From: Christiangramia sp.
Lineage (GTDB): Bacteria; Bacteroidota; Bacteroidia; Flavobacteriales; Flavobacteriaceae
DNA length: 19,123 nt
NCBI GenBank assembly: GCA_024635735.1
Contig: JAGXII010000083.1
Span: 1-19,123 of the forward strand
Reading direction: 5' to 3'
In this document: one piece after another, positions 1 to 7,404 of the stretch
Layout of the letters: each line of letters starts with the position of its first letter
Position numbering within the stretch: position 1 is the first letter of the stretch
Position numbers and translations under genes: made by a program
The notes under the pieces: model-generated
Seen by the model: the letters and a program-made list of their open reading frames with translations, nothing else
Database searches by the model: none
Told to the model about the DNA's origin: nothing

Positions 1-209
1 GGCTTTATCTAGTGGAAAAGGTTGATCCTAATATCAGAATTAGTATTTACCGGATCATTATCATCAATTTTTTCCACTCCAAAGTAGGGTCTTAAAAATC
101 AATTTTAAAAATTGACAGCTTAAAAGTAATACTTAGTGCCACATTATCAAAATCAATTGTTTTAATACTATTATAACTTTTAGCAATTTAAAAATGGAAG
201 AATAGAAGT

Positions 210-217
210 TATATTTG
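210..217 (+). promoter_or_regulatory. Candidate -7 promoter box for the DUF4197 lipoprotein gene
   Basis: An exact match to the Bacteroidota primary-sigma -7 consensus TAnnTTTG (TATATTTG) ends 14 bases before the start codon at 232. No clear -33 TTG was seen at the usual distance. If used, the mRNA leader would be only about 8 bases. The box is seen directly; its use is inferred. Confidence 0.45.
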
Positions 218-231
218 AAAAAATCCCTTTT

Positions 232-936
232 ATGAAAAAATTAATAGTTCTTGCCGGAATATTCATTTTGACTTCATGCTCAGAATTACAGCAAATTGCA
301 TCGCAAATACCTTCAGAATATGGGGTTACAGACGCCGAAATAAGTTCAGGCCTCAGACAGGCTCTTGAATTTGGGGTTGAAAAGGAAGTGACTAAACTTG
401 CGGCAGAAGATGGATTCTTTAAAAATGAACTGGTAAGAATAGTTCTTCCTCCTGAACTGCAAAAGGTAGATAAAACCTTGCGGGATATTGGGCTTGACGC
501 CCTGGCTGATGAAGGCCTGAAGGTCTTAAACCGTGCTGCCGAAGACGCCGTAAGTGAAGCTATACCGGTTTTCGCTAATGCGGTTAAAGGCATCACCTTT
601 GCCGATGCCCGAAATATTCTTATGGGAGGAGATAATGCGGCAACAATATACCTCACAAATAAAACTAAAAATGAACTGTATAAGCGTTTTAACCCTATAA
701 TCACAAATTCACTGGACAAAGTTGGTGCGACACAGGTGTGGAAAAATATTATCGACAGATATAACTCAGTGCCACTAACCTCTAATGTAAATCCGGATCT
801 GCCAGATTATGTAACCAACGAAGCCTTAGATGGCGTTTATATAATGATTGCACAGGAGGAAAAGGATATCAGGAATAACCTCGCGGCACGAACTACAGAC
901 CTGCTGAAAAGGGTTTTCGCTATTCAGGATAGATAG
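232..936 (+). CDS. DUF4197 domain lipoprotein
   Basis: Predicted lipoprotein of the DUF4197 family, whose function is unknown. The 234-residue product starts with a short basic and hydrophobic signal peptide ending in the lipobox LTSC, so Cys16 would be lipidated; the next residue is Ser. The rest is one soluble, mainly helical domain with family landmarks such as LPPELQKVDKTLRDIGL (about 76-92), LNRAAEDAVSEA (about 99-110) and VNPDLPDYVTNEAL near 186-199. Length and ending (LLKRVFAIQD) fit full-length family members. The ATG at 232 is chosen because it opens directly into the signal peptide and a -7 box lies just upstream. It likely sits in the periplasm, anchored to a membrane. It appears to be transcribed alone. 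Family assignment is from recalled similarity. Confidence 0.85.
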   Translation: MKKLIVLAGIFILTSCSELQQIASQIPSEYGVTDAEISSGLRQALEFGVEKEVTKLAAEDGFFKNELVRIVLPPELQKVDKTLRDIGLDALADEGLKVLNRAAEDAVSEAIPVFANAVKGITFADARNILMGGDNAATIYLTNKTKNELYKRFNPIITNSLDKVGATQVWKNIIDRYNSVPLTSNVNPDLPDYVTNEALDGVYIMIAQEEKDIRNNLAARTTDLLKRVFAIQDR

Positions 937-1041
937 GGATTATCTTACATTCTATAATATTTTAACACTTCTTCTTACAATACACGCCTATTTTAGAATA
1001 AGCTTAACTACTTATTATTAAAATCTAAACATCCCCCTTCT

Positions 1042-1049
1042 TAGTTTTG
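1042..1049 (+). promoter_or_regulatory. Candidate -7 promoter box for the Lacal_2735-type gene
   Basis: TAGTTTTG is an exact TAnnTTTG match 43 bases before the start at 1093. No convincing -33 element is visible. A single 8-base match in AT-rich DNA can occur by chance. Confidence 0.3.
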
Positions 1050-1092
1050 CTACTATGTAGAATGATAAATGAAAAGGATCTAAAATACTACC

Positions 1093-1275
1093 ATGTTTAG
1101 AATTTTTGAAAATAAAACTAAAGAGGAACGTTTGTGTGCTAAGTATTGCAGCTTAATGCAACGTGCTTATAAAATTGCTTTAATAGACAAGGAAAAAAGT
1201 GACAAACTCAATTCAAGGGCGAAGAAAATTCTTGAAGAATTAAAAAGAATGAATTGTCGTCTCGTTGAAGCTTAA
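1093..1275 (+). CDS. Small Lacal_2735-family-like protein
   Basis: A 60-residue, highly charged, predicted all-helical protein. The opening MFRIF, the internal CSLMQRAYKIALIDKEKS block and the closing EELKRM match the pattern I recall for the small Lacal_2735 family of Flavobacteriia, which has no known function. There is no signal peptide or membrane segment; residues 8-54 could form a helical hairpin. It carries two close cysteines (15 and 19), and a third near the C-terminus (55). Its stop codon (1273-1275) interleaves with the stop of the convergent gene on the minus strand (1272-1274), so the two genes overlap by four bases. Confidence 0.7.
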   Translation: MFRIFENKTKEERLCAKYCSLMQRAYKIALIDKEKSDKLNSRAKKILEELKRMNCRLVEA

Positions 1276-2042
1276 TGAAAGTCTTTGAAATAATCCATAG
1301 CTTCTAGTAACCGGCTGCCATACCAGCTGAAGTATTCCCCATTTACAATTTCCACACTTCCTGAGAATTGCTCAAAGCGACTTTTATGCTCTTCGGTAAA
1401 CGGAAAAGGCTCTGAGGATAAAAGACATATGTCAACTTCCTTATCCTTCAATTCCTTGGCTGTAGTTACCGGATACCTTTCTTCTGAAAATACATTTTCA
1501 AAATTATTTAATTCCAGCATAGCATTAATAAATGTGCCGTTCCCGGCTACCATTAAGGGATCATTCCAGATAAAATAGGCTACTTTAAGTCGTTGAGATT
1601 CGTTGGCCATCTTTTTTAATGAAGCCGCTTTTTTCTGAATTGATGTGACCATAGTAGTTGCCAGTTCTTCGCAATTAAAGATTTTTCCATAGTCGGCCAT
1701 AAGGTGATAAGCGTCCTCAAGATTGGAAACATCTGAAATATGAACCGGCGCTATCTTTTCCAGCTGCTCAACCATTTCTTTTGTATTCTCTTCTTTGTTA
1801 CATAAAATGATATCAGGCTCGAGTTCTTCAATTTTTCGCAGATTTACTTTTTTAGTACCTCCTACCCTGGTTTTAATCTGCTTCAAAAAAGCCGGATGAA
1901 CGCAAAAATGAGTAATGCCCACAATATTTTGTTCCAGACCAAGGTCCACCAGTAATTCGGTCTGACTTGGAACAAGAGAAATAATACGTTTTGGAGTATC
2001 ATCTAGTTGAAGTAATCTGTCTAAATGATCCCTGATTTCCAT
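1272..2042 (-). CDS. Helical-backbone metal receptor, cobalamin/siderophore-binding (BtuF-like) protein without signal peptide
   Basis: A 256-residue protein with the fold of ABC-importer binding proteins for cobalamin or Fe-siderophores. The signature RIISLVPSQTELLVDLGL lies near the N-terminus, followed by GITHFCVHP, VGGTKKVNLRKIEELEPDII and later WNDPLMVAGNGTFINAMLE. I chose the ATG at 2042 rather than the longer frame opening at 2105. The longer start overlaps the pyrF coding end, while 2042 leaves a 7-base gap after the pyrF stop and begins like family members. No signal peptide or lipobox is visible, so the protein may be cytoplasmic. No permease or ATPase partner is adjacent. It is the last gene of a minus-strand run after prfA and pyrF. 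Its ligand cannot be told from the sequence. Confidence 0.75.
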   Translation of the reverse strand: MEIRDHLDRLLQLDDTPKRIISLVPSQTELLVDLGLEQNIVGITHFCVHPAFLKQIKTRVGGTKKVNLRKIEELEPDIILCNKEENTKEMVEQLEKIAPVHISDVSNLEDAYHLMADYGKIFNCEELATTMVTSIQKKAASLKKMANESQRLKVAYFIWNDPLMVAGNGTFINAMLELNNFENVFSEERYPVTTAKELKDKEVDICLLSSEPFPFTEEHKSRFEQFSGSVEIVNGEYFSWYGSRLLEAMDYFKDFH

Positions 2043-2049
2043 AATTAAA

Positions 2050-2868
2050 TTACAGTTTTTCCAGTTCGGAAGCCATTTGGTTCTGAAGAGCTTCAGCCTT
2101 TGCACCTGCTATTTCAGCAAAATTGGCAGAATCTGAAGCGTAGATGATCTTTCTGGAAGAATTCACAAGTAGTCCCACATTCTTTGTAATACCATATTTA
2201 CAGACTTCTTCCAGGCTGCCTCCCTGTGCTCCCACCCCGGGAACCAGTAAAAAATTGTCCGGAATAATTTTTCTAATCTCGGCGAGATATTCGGCCTTAG
2301 TGGCTCCAACAACATACATCAGATTTTCTGAATTTTTCCACTCCTTTGATGTTCTTATAACTTTCTTGTAAAGTTCTTCCTCTCCGGTTTGAAGAGTTTG
2401 AAAATCGAAGGCTCCTTCATTAGAGGTTAGCGCCAGCAGAATTGTGTGCTTGTTGGTAAATTCCAGAAATGGTTCCACTGAATCCTTTCCCATATAAGGA
2501 GCAACGGTAATGGAGTCAAATCCCAAATCTTCAAAAAATGCCCTGGCATACATTCTGGATGTATTTCCAATATCTCCACGTTTAGCATCGGCAATCGTAT
2601 AGATCTCGGGATATTCAGAATGAAGATATTCAATCGTCTTTTTAAGGGCTTTCCAGCCATCTACTCCTATTGCTTCGTAAAACGCGATATTGGGTTTATA
2701 GGCCACGCAATACTGATGGGTCGCATCAATAATAGCTTTATTGAAGCTGAAAACAGGATCTTCTTCTGAAAGTAAATAGGTTGGAATCCTCTCCAGATCG
2801 GTATCCAGTCCTACACATAAAAAAGATTTTTTCCTGAAGATTTGTTGAGTCAGCTCCTTTGAAGTCAT
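2050..2868 (-). CDS. pyrF: Orotidine 5'-phosphate decarboxylase (type 2)
   Basis: Catalyses decarboxylation of OMP to UMP, the last step of de novo pyrimidine synthesis, in the cytoplasm. The 272-residue length and the early LCVGLDTD motif (about 17-24) mark the type 2 subfamily. The catalytic loop ADAKRGDIGNTS is at about 93-104, with the Asp94-Lys96-Asp99 arrangement expected for the active site. The phosphate-binding part LLVPGVGAQGG appears in the C-terminal third. The start ATG at 2868 opens directly into conserved sequence. It lies 95 bases downstream of prfA on the same strand and 7 bases upstream of the BtuF-like gene, so at least the latter pair is likely cotranscribed. No -7 box was found between prfA and pyrF. 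Confidence 0.95.
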   Translation of the reverse strand: MTSKELTQQIFRKKSFLCVGLDTDLERIPTYLLSEEDPVFSFNKAIIDATHQYCVAYKPNIAFYEAIGVDGWKALKKTIEYLHSEYPEIYTIADAKRGDIGNTSRMYARAFFEDLGFDSITVAPYMGKDSVEPFLEFTNKHTILLALTSNEGAFDFQTLQTGEEELYKKVIRTSKEWKNSENLMYVVGATKAEYLAEIRKIIPDNFLLVPGVGAQGGSLEEVCKYGITKNVGLLVNSSRKIIYASDSANFAEIAGAKAEALQNQMASELEKL

Positions 2869-2963
2869 TTTTTAGGTATCGGTTGCTTATTGTTGGAAGA
2901 TAAAAATTTATATCACTTCACTGTCAGCCTGAGTGCAGATGAAGAGTTGAATTTCTTCCTTAT

Positions 2964-4040
2964 TTAAAGTATATCTGAGTTTTCTTTTAATTTTTCTGTA
3001 TTCTCTGCCAGCCTCAATTCACTAATTATCTTCTGAATATCACCGTTTATAATATTGGAAAGATCGTATAAAGTAAGATTTATACGGTGATCTGTCACAC
3101 GGCTTTGAGCATAGTTATAAGTACGAATCTTGGCACTACGGTCACCACTGGAAACCATGGAATTTCTTTTGGCAGCATCGGCCTCCATCTTCTTCGCGAG
3201 TTCCTGTTCATATAATCTTGAACGAAGTACACGAAAAGCCTTTTCCTTATTCTTATGTTGTGATTTTTGATCCTGACACTGCGCCACCAAGCCTGTTGGT
3301 TCGTGAGTAAGACGTACCGCTGAATAGGTTGTATTCACCGACTGACCACCGGGACCTGAAGAACAGAAGTAATCTATTCGCACATCCTTTGGATCTATCT
3401 CTACGTCAAACTCTTCGGCTTCAGGCAATACCATAACGGTAGCTGCAGAGGTGTGAACACGTCCCTGAGTTTCCGTTTGTGGAACACGCTGAACACGATG
3501 CACTCCCGCTTCAAATTTCATGGTTCCGTAAACTTCCTCTCCTGAAATTTCAAAGATCATTTCTTTAAAACCTCCACTAGTTCCTTCACTAAAATCAACA
3601 ATATTATGCTTCCAGCCTTTGCTCTCCACATATTTAGTATACATACGGTAAAGATCTCCCGCAAAGATACTGGCCTCGTCACCACCGGTTCCTGCCCTAA
3701 TTTCCATTACCACGTTTTTGGCATCTTCAGGATCCTTAGGTATAAGCATCATCCTGATCTTTTCTTCCAGTTCCGGCAATTGCGTTTTAGCCTCTTCCAT
3801 TTGGAGTTTGGCCATTTCGGTCATTTCGGGATCACTGCCATCGGCAATTATTTCTTCGGCTTCCTGGATATTACCAGTAAGCTCCATATACTTTTCCCTC
3901 TCATTCATCAGGGCTCTGAGGTCTTTGTATTCCTTATTTAATTCAATATATCGCTTTTGATCTGAAATTACATCCGGCTGAATGATCAAATCGTTCACTT
4001 CATCAAACCGTTGTTTTACGATATTAAGTTTCTCAATCAT
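2964..4040 (-). CDS. prfA: Peptide chain release factor 1
   Basis: Class I release factor that recognises UAA and UAG in the ribosomal A site and triggers peptidyl-tRNA hydrolysis. The 358-residue length is typical. An N-terminal coiled coil covers about 1-100. The recognition motif PQT (187-189, the PxT form of RF1) sits in HRVQRVPQTETQGR, and the catalytic GGQ is at 231-233 in GPGGQSVNTT. The RF1-like SQHKNKEKA follows near 260. The GGQ glutamine would be the target of a PrmC methylase, not in this window. It follows the eight-helix membrane protein gene by 63 bases and has its own candidate -7 box. Confidence 0.97.
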   Translation of the reverse strand: MIEKLNIVKQRFDEVNDLIIQPDVISDQKRYIELNKEYKDLRALMNEREKYMELTGNIQEAEEIIADGSDPEMTEMAKLQMEEAKTQLPELEEKIRMMLIPKDPEDAKNVVMEIRAGTGGDEASIFAGDLYRMYTKYVESKGWKHNIVDFSEGTSGGFKEMIFEISGEEVYGTMKFEAGVHRVQRVPQTETQGRVHTSAATVMVLPEAEEFDVEIDPKDVRIDYFCSSGPGGQSVNTTYSAVRLTHEPTGLVAQCQDQKSQHKNKEKAFRVLRSRLYEQELAKKMEADAAKRNSMVSSGDRSAKIRTYNYAQSRVTDHRINLTLYDLSNIINGDIQKIISELRLAENTEKLKENSDIL

Positions 4041-4064
4041 ATAATCCCACAGATTTTAGGATAG

Positions 4065-4072
4065 CAAATTTA
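4065..4072 (-). promoter_or_regulatory. Candidate -7 promoter box for prfA
   Basis: On the minus strand this reads TAAATTTG, an exact TAnnTTTG match 24 bases before the prfA start. It suggests prfA can be transcribed independently of the upstream membrane-protein gene. Use is inferred. Confidence 0.4.
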
Positions 4073-4103
4073 CGATAATTTCGATGAATTGTAAGAGAAA
4101 GCT

Positions 4104-4802
4104 TTAAAGGCTTTCCAGTTCGGGAACAGCCTCATGAGTTCTGCTAAAACCTGCAAATCTTACCAGCCCGGCTATTCCTAAAATATAAAAGAAACGATCG
4201 GCAAAATAGAACTCTGAAAACTCAAGATAATAGGCTATAAATGAAGTAATATCTGAAAATACCAGGCATAAGGTCGCCGCAGTATAATAGAATGAAGTTT
4301 TATTGGCGTACCTATTACTGTAAGATATGGAAGCGATCACCATGGCGATCATTGCTATCCCGTAGACAAAGAAAAGTCCGTCCAGAAATGGGTAGGAAAA
4401 TTTTTCGGGCACCATATCCAGAAGTACAAATAACATAGCGAGGTTTAAACCAAACACCAGCACGAAAATAATTTTCTGAAACAGGTTGGTCTTTAATTTT
4501 TTAAGCTCAGGAACTACGGCAAATACTAATATAATATAGGCCGAAATACGGGTTAAAAATGTAAAGGTATTCACCCAGGAATATTCGTAGTAAAACAGCA
4601 ATAAGTCGGCAATGATGAATAAAATAAAAACACTCATCATCTTGCGACTATATGAATTTTGCAACAATAAAATAGCAAAAAAGATACTGGTACTTATTAA
4701 TCTCGCCCAACGGCTTGCGTCCTGATCAAAATCATAAATCACATAGCAATTCACAAAAAGCAACACTAGGGTTGCAATTAATAACATAGACTTAGAAGGC
4801 AT
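4104..4802 (-). CDS. Eight-helix integral membrane protein, possibly YhhN/lysoplasmalogenase-like
   Basis: The 232-residue product is almost entirely hydrophobic segments. I count eight likely membrane helices at about 5-23, 35-50, 55-72, 79-98, 110-129, 139-161, 171-193 and 199-216, joined by very short loops. An acidic pair SD in the seventh helix (LVFSDITSFI, about 180-189), together with the eight-helix layout, recalls the YhhN family. The overall match is weak, so this remains a suggestion. If it were a YhhN protein it would act on lysoplasmalogen-type lipids in the inner membrane. The short C-terminal tail would be outside the last helix. It lies 63 bases upstream of prfA on the same strand. 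I would otherwise call it an uncharacterised membrane protein. Confidence 0.6.
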   Translation of the reverse strand: MPSKSMLLIATLVLLFVNCYVIYDFDQDASRWARLISTSIFFAILLLQNSYSRKMMSVFILFIIADLLLFYYEYSWVNTFTFLTRISAYIILVFAVVPELKKLKTNLFQKIIFVLVFGLNLAMLFVLLDMVPEKFSYPFLDGLFFVYGIAMIAMVIASISYSNRYANKTSFYYTAATLCLVFSDITSFIAYYLEFSEFYFADRFFYILGIAGLVRFAGFSRTHEAVPELESL

Positions 4803-4864
4803 TCAACTTTTTTGATTGGTTCAAAAAACTTACGTAAAAATATATAAAGTGGTTTTAACTAGGC

Positions 4865-4872
4865 CAAAAATA
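4865..4872 (-). promoter_or_regulatory. Candidate -7 promoter box for the eight-helix membrane protein
   Basis: TATTTTTG on the minus strand matches TAnnTTTG 62 bases before the start at 4802. The surrounding spacer is very AT-rich, so chance occurrence is plausible. Confidence 0.25.
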
Positions 4873-5000
4873 TTATACAAATACCACTAATAGTCAGAAT
4901 ATTAACATTTAAATTTTTCCAAAAAAGAATGGAATTAAGCATTTTATTCGTAATAATATATTTTAATATGTATATCCGTTTTTAGTTATAATAGTTATCT

Positions 5001-5084
5001 CGTCACCCTGAATTTATTTCAGGGTCTCAATTTATGATGAGGATTTATAGTATTTTAAGATTCTGAAACAAGTTCAGAATGACG
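5001..5084. repeat. REP-like doublet of two related palindromes in inverted orientation
   Basis: Two 27-base arms (5001-5027 and 5058-5084) are inverted copies of each other with 21 of 27 positions matching. Each arm is itself a hairpin: the first has stem CCCTGAA with TTCAGGG, the second TTCTGAA with TTCAGAA. Four of the six differences between the arms fall in the stems and are compensatory, CC/GG against TT/AA, so both hairpins stay perfectly paired. Neither arm is followed by a T-run, which argues against a terminator. The rest of the 342-base spacer 4803-5144 is AT-rich, with no gene visible. I recall very similar sequence dispersed in other Bacteroidota genomes, but copy number here cannot be tested. 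Confidence 0.75.
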
Positions 5085-5144
5085 CACTTTATTAAGTTAG
5101 GATACTTTACGGACAATCAAATTTTAATTGATTTAATTAGATAG

Positions 5145-5453
5145 ATGATTAGAATTAAAAGCTTTTTTCTAAAAGCCAGAGTGGGATTTCACTTCTACAA
5201 AAAACTATCGGTTAGTTCGGCGGGCCTTACCCTTTTACTCATCTTCCTCCGAAATCCTATCGAAGCCACTCTCCTTATAAAAATCGTTCTATTAGCACTT
5301 GTCTTTGCATGGTTCAAATATCTGGATCCAAGCGATAAGCTATTATTTTATAAGAACTTCGGGATTACTCCTGAAAGTCTTTTTATCTATAATGTCTTTC
5401 TTGATTTCCTGTTAAGTGTCTTTTTATATAAAATCGCAAACCTTATTCTATGA
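5145..5453 (+). CDS. Small membrane protein, likely partner of the adjacent ABC ATPase
   Basis: A 102-residue protein with a basic N-terminus (MIRIKSFFLKARVGFHFYKK) and about three hydrophobic segments, near 23-37, 41-58 and 80-101. The segment KLLFYKNFGITPESLF between the last two resembles the amphipathic coupling stretch of ABC-2-type membrane subunits, but this is only a resemblance. Its stop overlaps the start of the ATPase gene by four bases (ATGA at 5450-5453), which implies translational coupling and a shared function. At this size it cannot form a complete standard permease on its own; several copies or a truncated-style membrane domain would be needed. No named family is recognised with confidence. 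Confidence 0.7.
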   Translation: MIRIKSFFLKARVGFHFYKKLSVSSAGLTLLLIFLRNPIEATLLIKIVLLALVFAWFKYLDPSDKLLFYKNFGITPESLFIYNVFLDFLLSVFLYKIANLIL

Positions 5454-6103
5454 TCTTTGAGTTGGACAATGTAGAATTAAGTTTTAGCGGGAACGCACTT
5501 CTCTATGGCGTATATGTAAAGGCTGAAAAAGGGAAAATCACAGGAATTCTTGGTCCTAACGGAGGCGGAAAAACAAGCTTACTCAAAGTATTCTTCGGCA
5601 GTAAAGGCTGCAACAATAAGTTGGTTAGAATAGATGGAAAAGGAACTTTAAAACCTTTGTATTCAAAGAAGAAAGTGCAATTATTAGCACAAACCGATTT
5701 TTTGCCTACCAATATAAAATTGAAAAAACTCTTCAATTTCTACCGGGTATCCTGGGATGAATTCGCTTCAAAATTCGAATCCTTCAGTGACTATAAAAAC
5801 TATACTGTGAAAAAATTGTCGGGAGGAGAGAAAAGAATCCTTTCCATCTGGCTAATTTTAAAAAGTGAGTCAGAATTTATAATGCTGGATGAACCATTTA
5901 CCCATTTGGCTCCTATTTATAAAGAGATTATTAAAAATGAAATTTGCATTGAAAAGGATCATAAAGCCATCCTTTTGACTGATCATTTATATAAAGACCT
6001 TATTGAGATTTGCGACGAAGTTTATTTACTGAAAGACGGTTGCACTAAAACTATTAAAGGTTATGAAGAATTGAAAGAAGCAGGATATATCAGAAACTTC
6101 TAA
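5450..6103 (+). CDS. ABC transporter ATP-binding protein
   Basis: A 217-residue ABC ATPase with all core motifs: Walker A GPNGGGKT (35-42), Q-loop Gln81, signature LSGGE (123-127), Walker B EFIMLDEP (142-149) with catalytic Glu148, and H-loop His179 in LLTDHL. The stretch between Q-loop and signature is short, so the helical subdomain is compact. It is coupled to the 102-residue membrane protein by a four-base overlap and should act on the cytoplasmic face of the inner membrane. The substrate is unknown and nothing nearby suggests one. The gene ends head-on with purM, their stop codons interleaving at 6100-6103. Confidence 0.9.
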   Translation: MIFELDNVELSFSGNALLYGVYVKAEKGKITGILGPNGGGKTSLLKVFFGSKGCNNKLVRIDGKGTLKPLYSKKKVQLLAQTDFLPTNIKLKKLFNFYRVSWDEFASKFESFSDYKNYTVKKLSGGEKRILSIWLILKSESEFIMLDEPFTHLAPIYKEIIKNEICIEKDHKAILLTDHLYKDLIEICDEVYLLKDGCTKTIKGYEELKEAGYIRNF

Positions 6104-7278
6104 TATTCAAATTGCCCATGTTCACTTTTAATACTTAGTTTTTTAGAATCAGATTCTTCTACCCGGCCGATGATCTTCGCGTCAATATTAAAAGACTTAG
6201 AGATTTCGATAATCTTTTCAGCAATTTCAGGAGAAACATATAATTCCATACGATGTCCCATATTAAACACCTGGTACATCTCTTTCCAGTCGGTCTTACT
6301 TTCCTGCTGAATCAATTTAAAAAGCGGAGGGGTCTTAAAAAGACTGTCTTTAATAATATGAAGATCCCCGATAAAATGAAGAATTTTGGTTTGGGCACCA
6401 CCACTACAGTGAACCATTCCGTTTATATTTTCATTCCCTATTTCCTGAAGGATTTTCTTAATCACGGGCGCGTAGGTCCTGGTTGGAGAAAGTACCAATT
6501 TTCCAGCATCCAGCGGACTATCTTCAACATCATCGGTTAACTTCCTGGTTCCCGAATACACCAAATCTTCGGGAATAGCACTATCGTAACTTTCGGGATA
6601 TTTTTTTGCCAGGATTTTAGAGAAAACATCATGACGGGCAGAGGTTAATCCATTACTTCCCATTCCGCCATTATATTCTTTTTCATAAGTCGCCTGTCCG
6701 AAAGAAGCCAGTCCCACGATCACATTTCCGGGTTTAATATTAGCGTTATCGATCACTTTATCTTTTCGAATCCTGGCAGTTACCGTGGAGTCCACAATAA
6801 TAGTTCTAACAAGATCACCAACATCTGCAGTTTCACCTCCGGTAGAATGTATCTCTACTCCAAAATCCTTTAATTCCGAAATAAGTTCCTCAGTTCCATT
6901 AATAATTGCAGAAATAACTTCTCCCGGAATAAGATTTTTATTTCTCCCGATCGTAGAGGAAAGAAGAATATTATCTATAGCTCCAACGCAAAGAAGATCA
7001 TCTATATTCATAATAAGTGCATCCTGAGCAATACCTTTCCAAACCGAAAGATCTCCGGTCTCTTTCCAGTACATATAGGCAAGGGAAGACTTGGTACCCG
7101 CACCATCGGCATGCATGATCAAACAATGATCGTGACTTCCGGTTAAATGATCTGCCACGATCTTACAAAATGCCTTTGGAAAAAGCCCTTTATCCACATT
7201 TTTGATCGCATTATGCACATCTTCTTTTCCTGCGGAAACACCACGTCCTGAATATCGCTTGCTTACTTCTTTACTCAT
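6100..7278 (-). CDS. purM: Phosphoribosylformylglycinamidine cyclo-ligase (AIR synthetase)
   Basis: Converts FGAM to AIR with ATP in the fifth step of purine synthesis, in the cytoplasm. The 392-residue product carries the PurM/SelD-type ATP-grasp landmarks HADGAGTKSS (56-65) and the following GIAQDALIMNIDDLLCVGA (82-100). HSTGGETADVGDLV near the middle and the C-terminal AIRS domain with GMVHCSGGAQTKIL are also present. The length is longer than the proteobacterial enzyme, as I recall for Bacteroidota. The ATG at 7278 gives the standard short N-terminus. It stands alone between the ABC module and the glutamine synthetase, has its own candidate -7 box, and is insulated upstream by a terminator. 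Confidence 0.95.
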   Translation of the reverse strand: MSKEVSKRYSGRGVSAGKEDVHNAIKNVDKGLFPKAFCKIVADHLTGSHDHCLIMHADGAGTKSSLAYMYWKETGDLSVWKGIAQDALIMNIDDLLCVGAIDNILLSSTIGRNKNLIPGEVISAIINGTEELISELKDFGVEIHSTGGETADVGDLVRTIIVDSTVTARIRKDKVIDNANIKPGNVIVGLASFGQATYEKEYNGGMGSNGLTSARHDVFSKILAKKYPESYDSAIPEDLVYSGTRKLTDDVEDSPLDAGKLVLSPTRTYAPVIKKILQEIGNENINGMVHCSGGAQTKILHFIGDLHIIKDSLFKTPPLFKLIQQESKTDWKEMYQVFNMGHRMELYVSPEIAEKIIEISKSFNIDAKIIGRVEESDSKKLSIKSEHGQFEY

Positions 7279-7298
7279 GAGATTTTACTTAGAGGTTT

Positions 7299-7306
7299 CA
7301 AAGATA
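7299..7306 (-). promoter_or_regulatory. Candidate -7 promoter box for purM
   Basis: TATCTTTG on the minus strand matches TAnnTTTG 20 bases before the purM start and downstream of the glutamine synthetase terminator, the position expected for an independent purM promoter. Confidence 0.4.
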
Positions 7307-7350
7307 ATTAGTTTAAACAGTTCTGGTAAATTCTGCGTAAACTTTAAATA

Positions 7351-7380
7351 AAAAAGCCACGCTTTTGAGCGTGGCTTTTT
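7351..7380 (-). terminator. Rho-independent terminator after type III glutamine synthetase
   Basis: A perfect 7-bp GC-rich stem GCCACGC/GCGTGGC (7356-7362 with 7369-7375) has a TTTTGA loop and is flanked by A-run and T-run, so it could work on both strands. It lies just after the glutamine synthetase stop and before purM, so its job is on the minus strand. Confidence 0.92.
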
Positions 7381-7404
7381 TGAAAATATTCAGTTTAACA
7401 GAAA

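Noticed and set aside
9..190. Two minus-strand fragments ending in beta-barrel-like sequence (VALSITFKLSIFKIDF and RPYFGVEKIDDND), possibly a decayed outer-membrane protein
   Set aside because: They lie in different frames, lack starts, are about 30 residues each and are bounded by stops; too little to call a pseudogene without the sequence to the left.
180..719. A 179-codon open frame on the minus strand across the DUF4197 gene
   Set aside because: Low-complexity Ser/Ala-rich antisense translation of a well-supported lipoprotein gene; no family resemblance.
2043..2105. The 21-codon N-terminal extension of the BtuF-like frame
   Set aside because: It overlaps the pyrF coding end in another frame and has no family similarity; the internal ATG at 2042 starts the conserved part.
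5115..5133. Short inverted repeat AATCAA-7-TTGATT before the small membrane-protein gene
   Set aside because: Six AT-rich base pairs in AT-rich DNA are expected by chance; no supporting promoter box.
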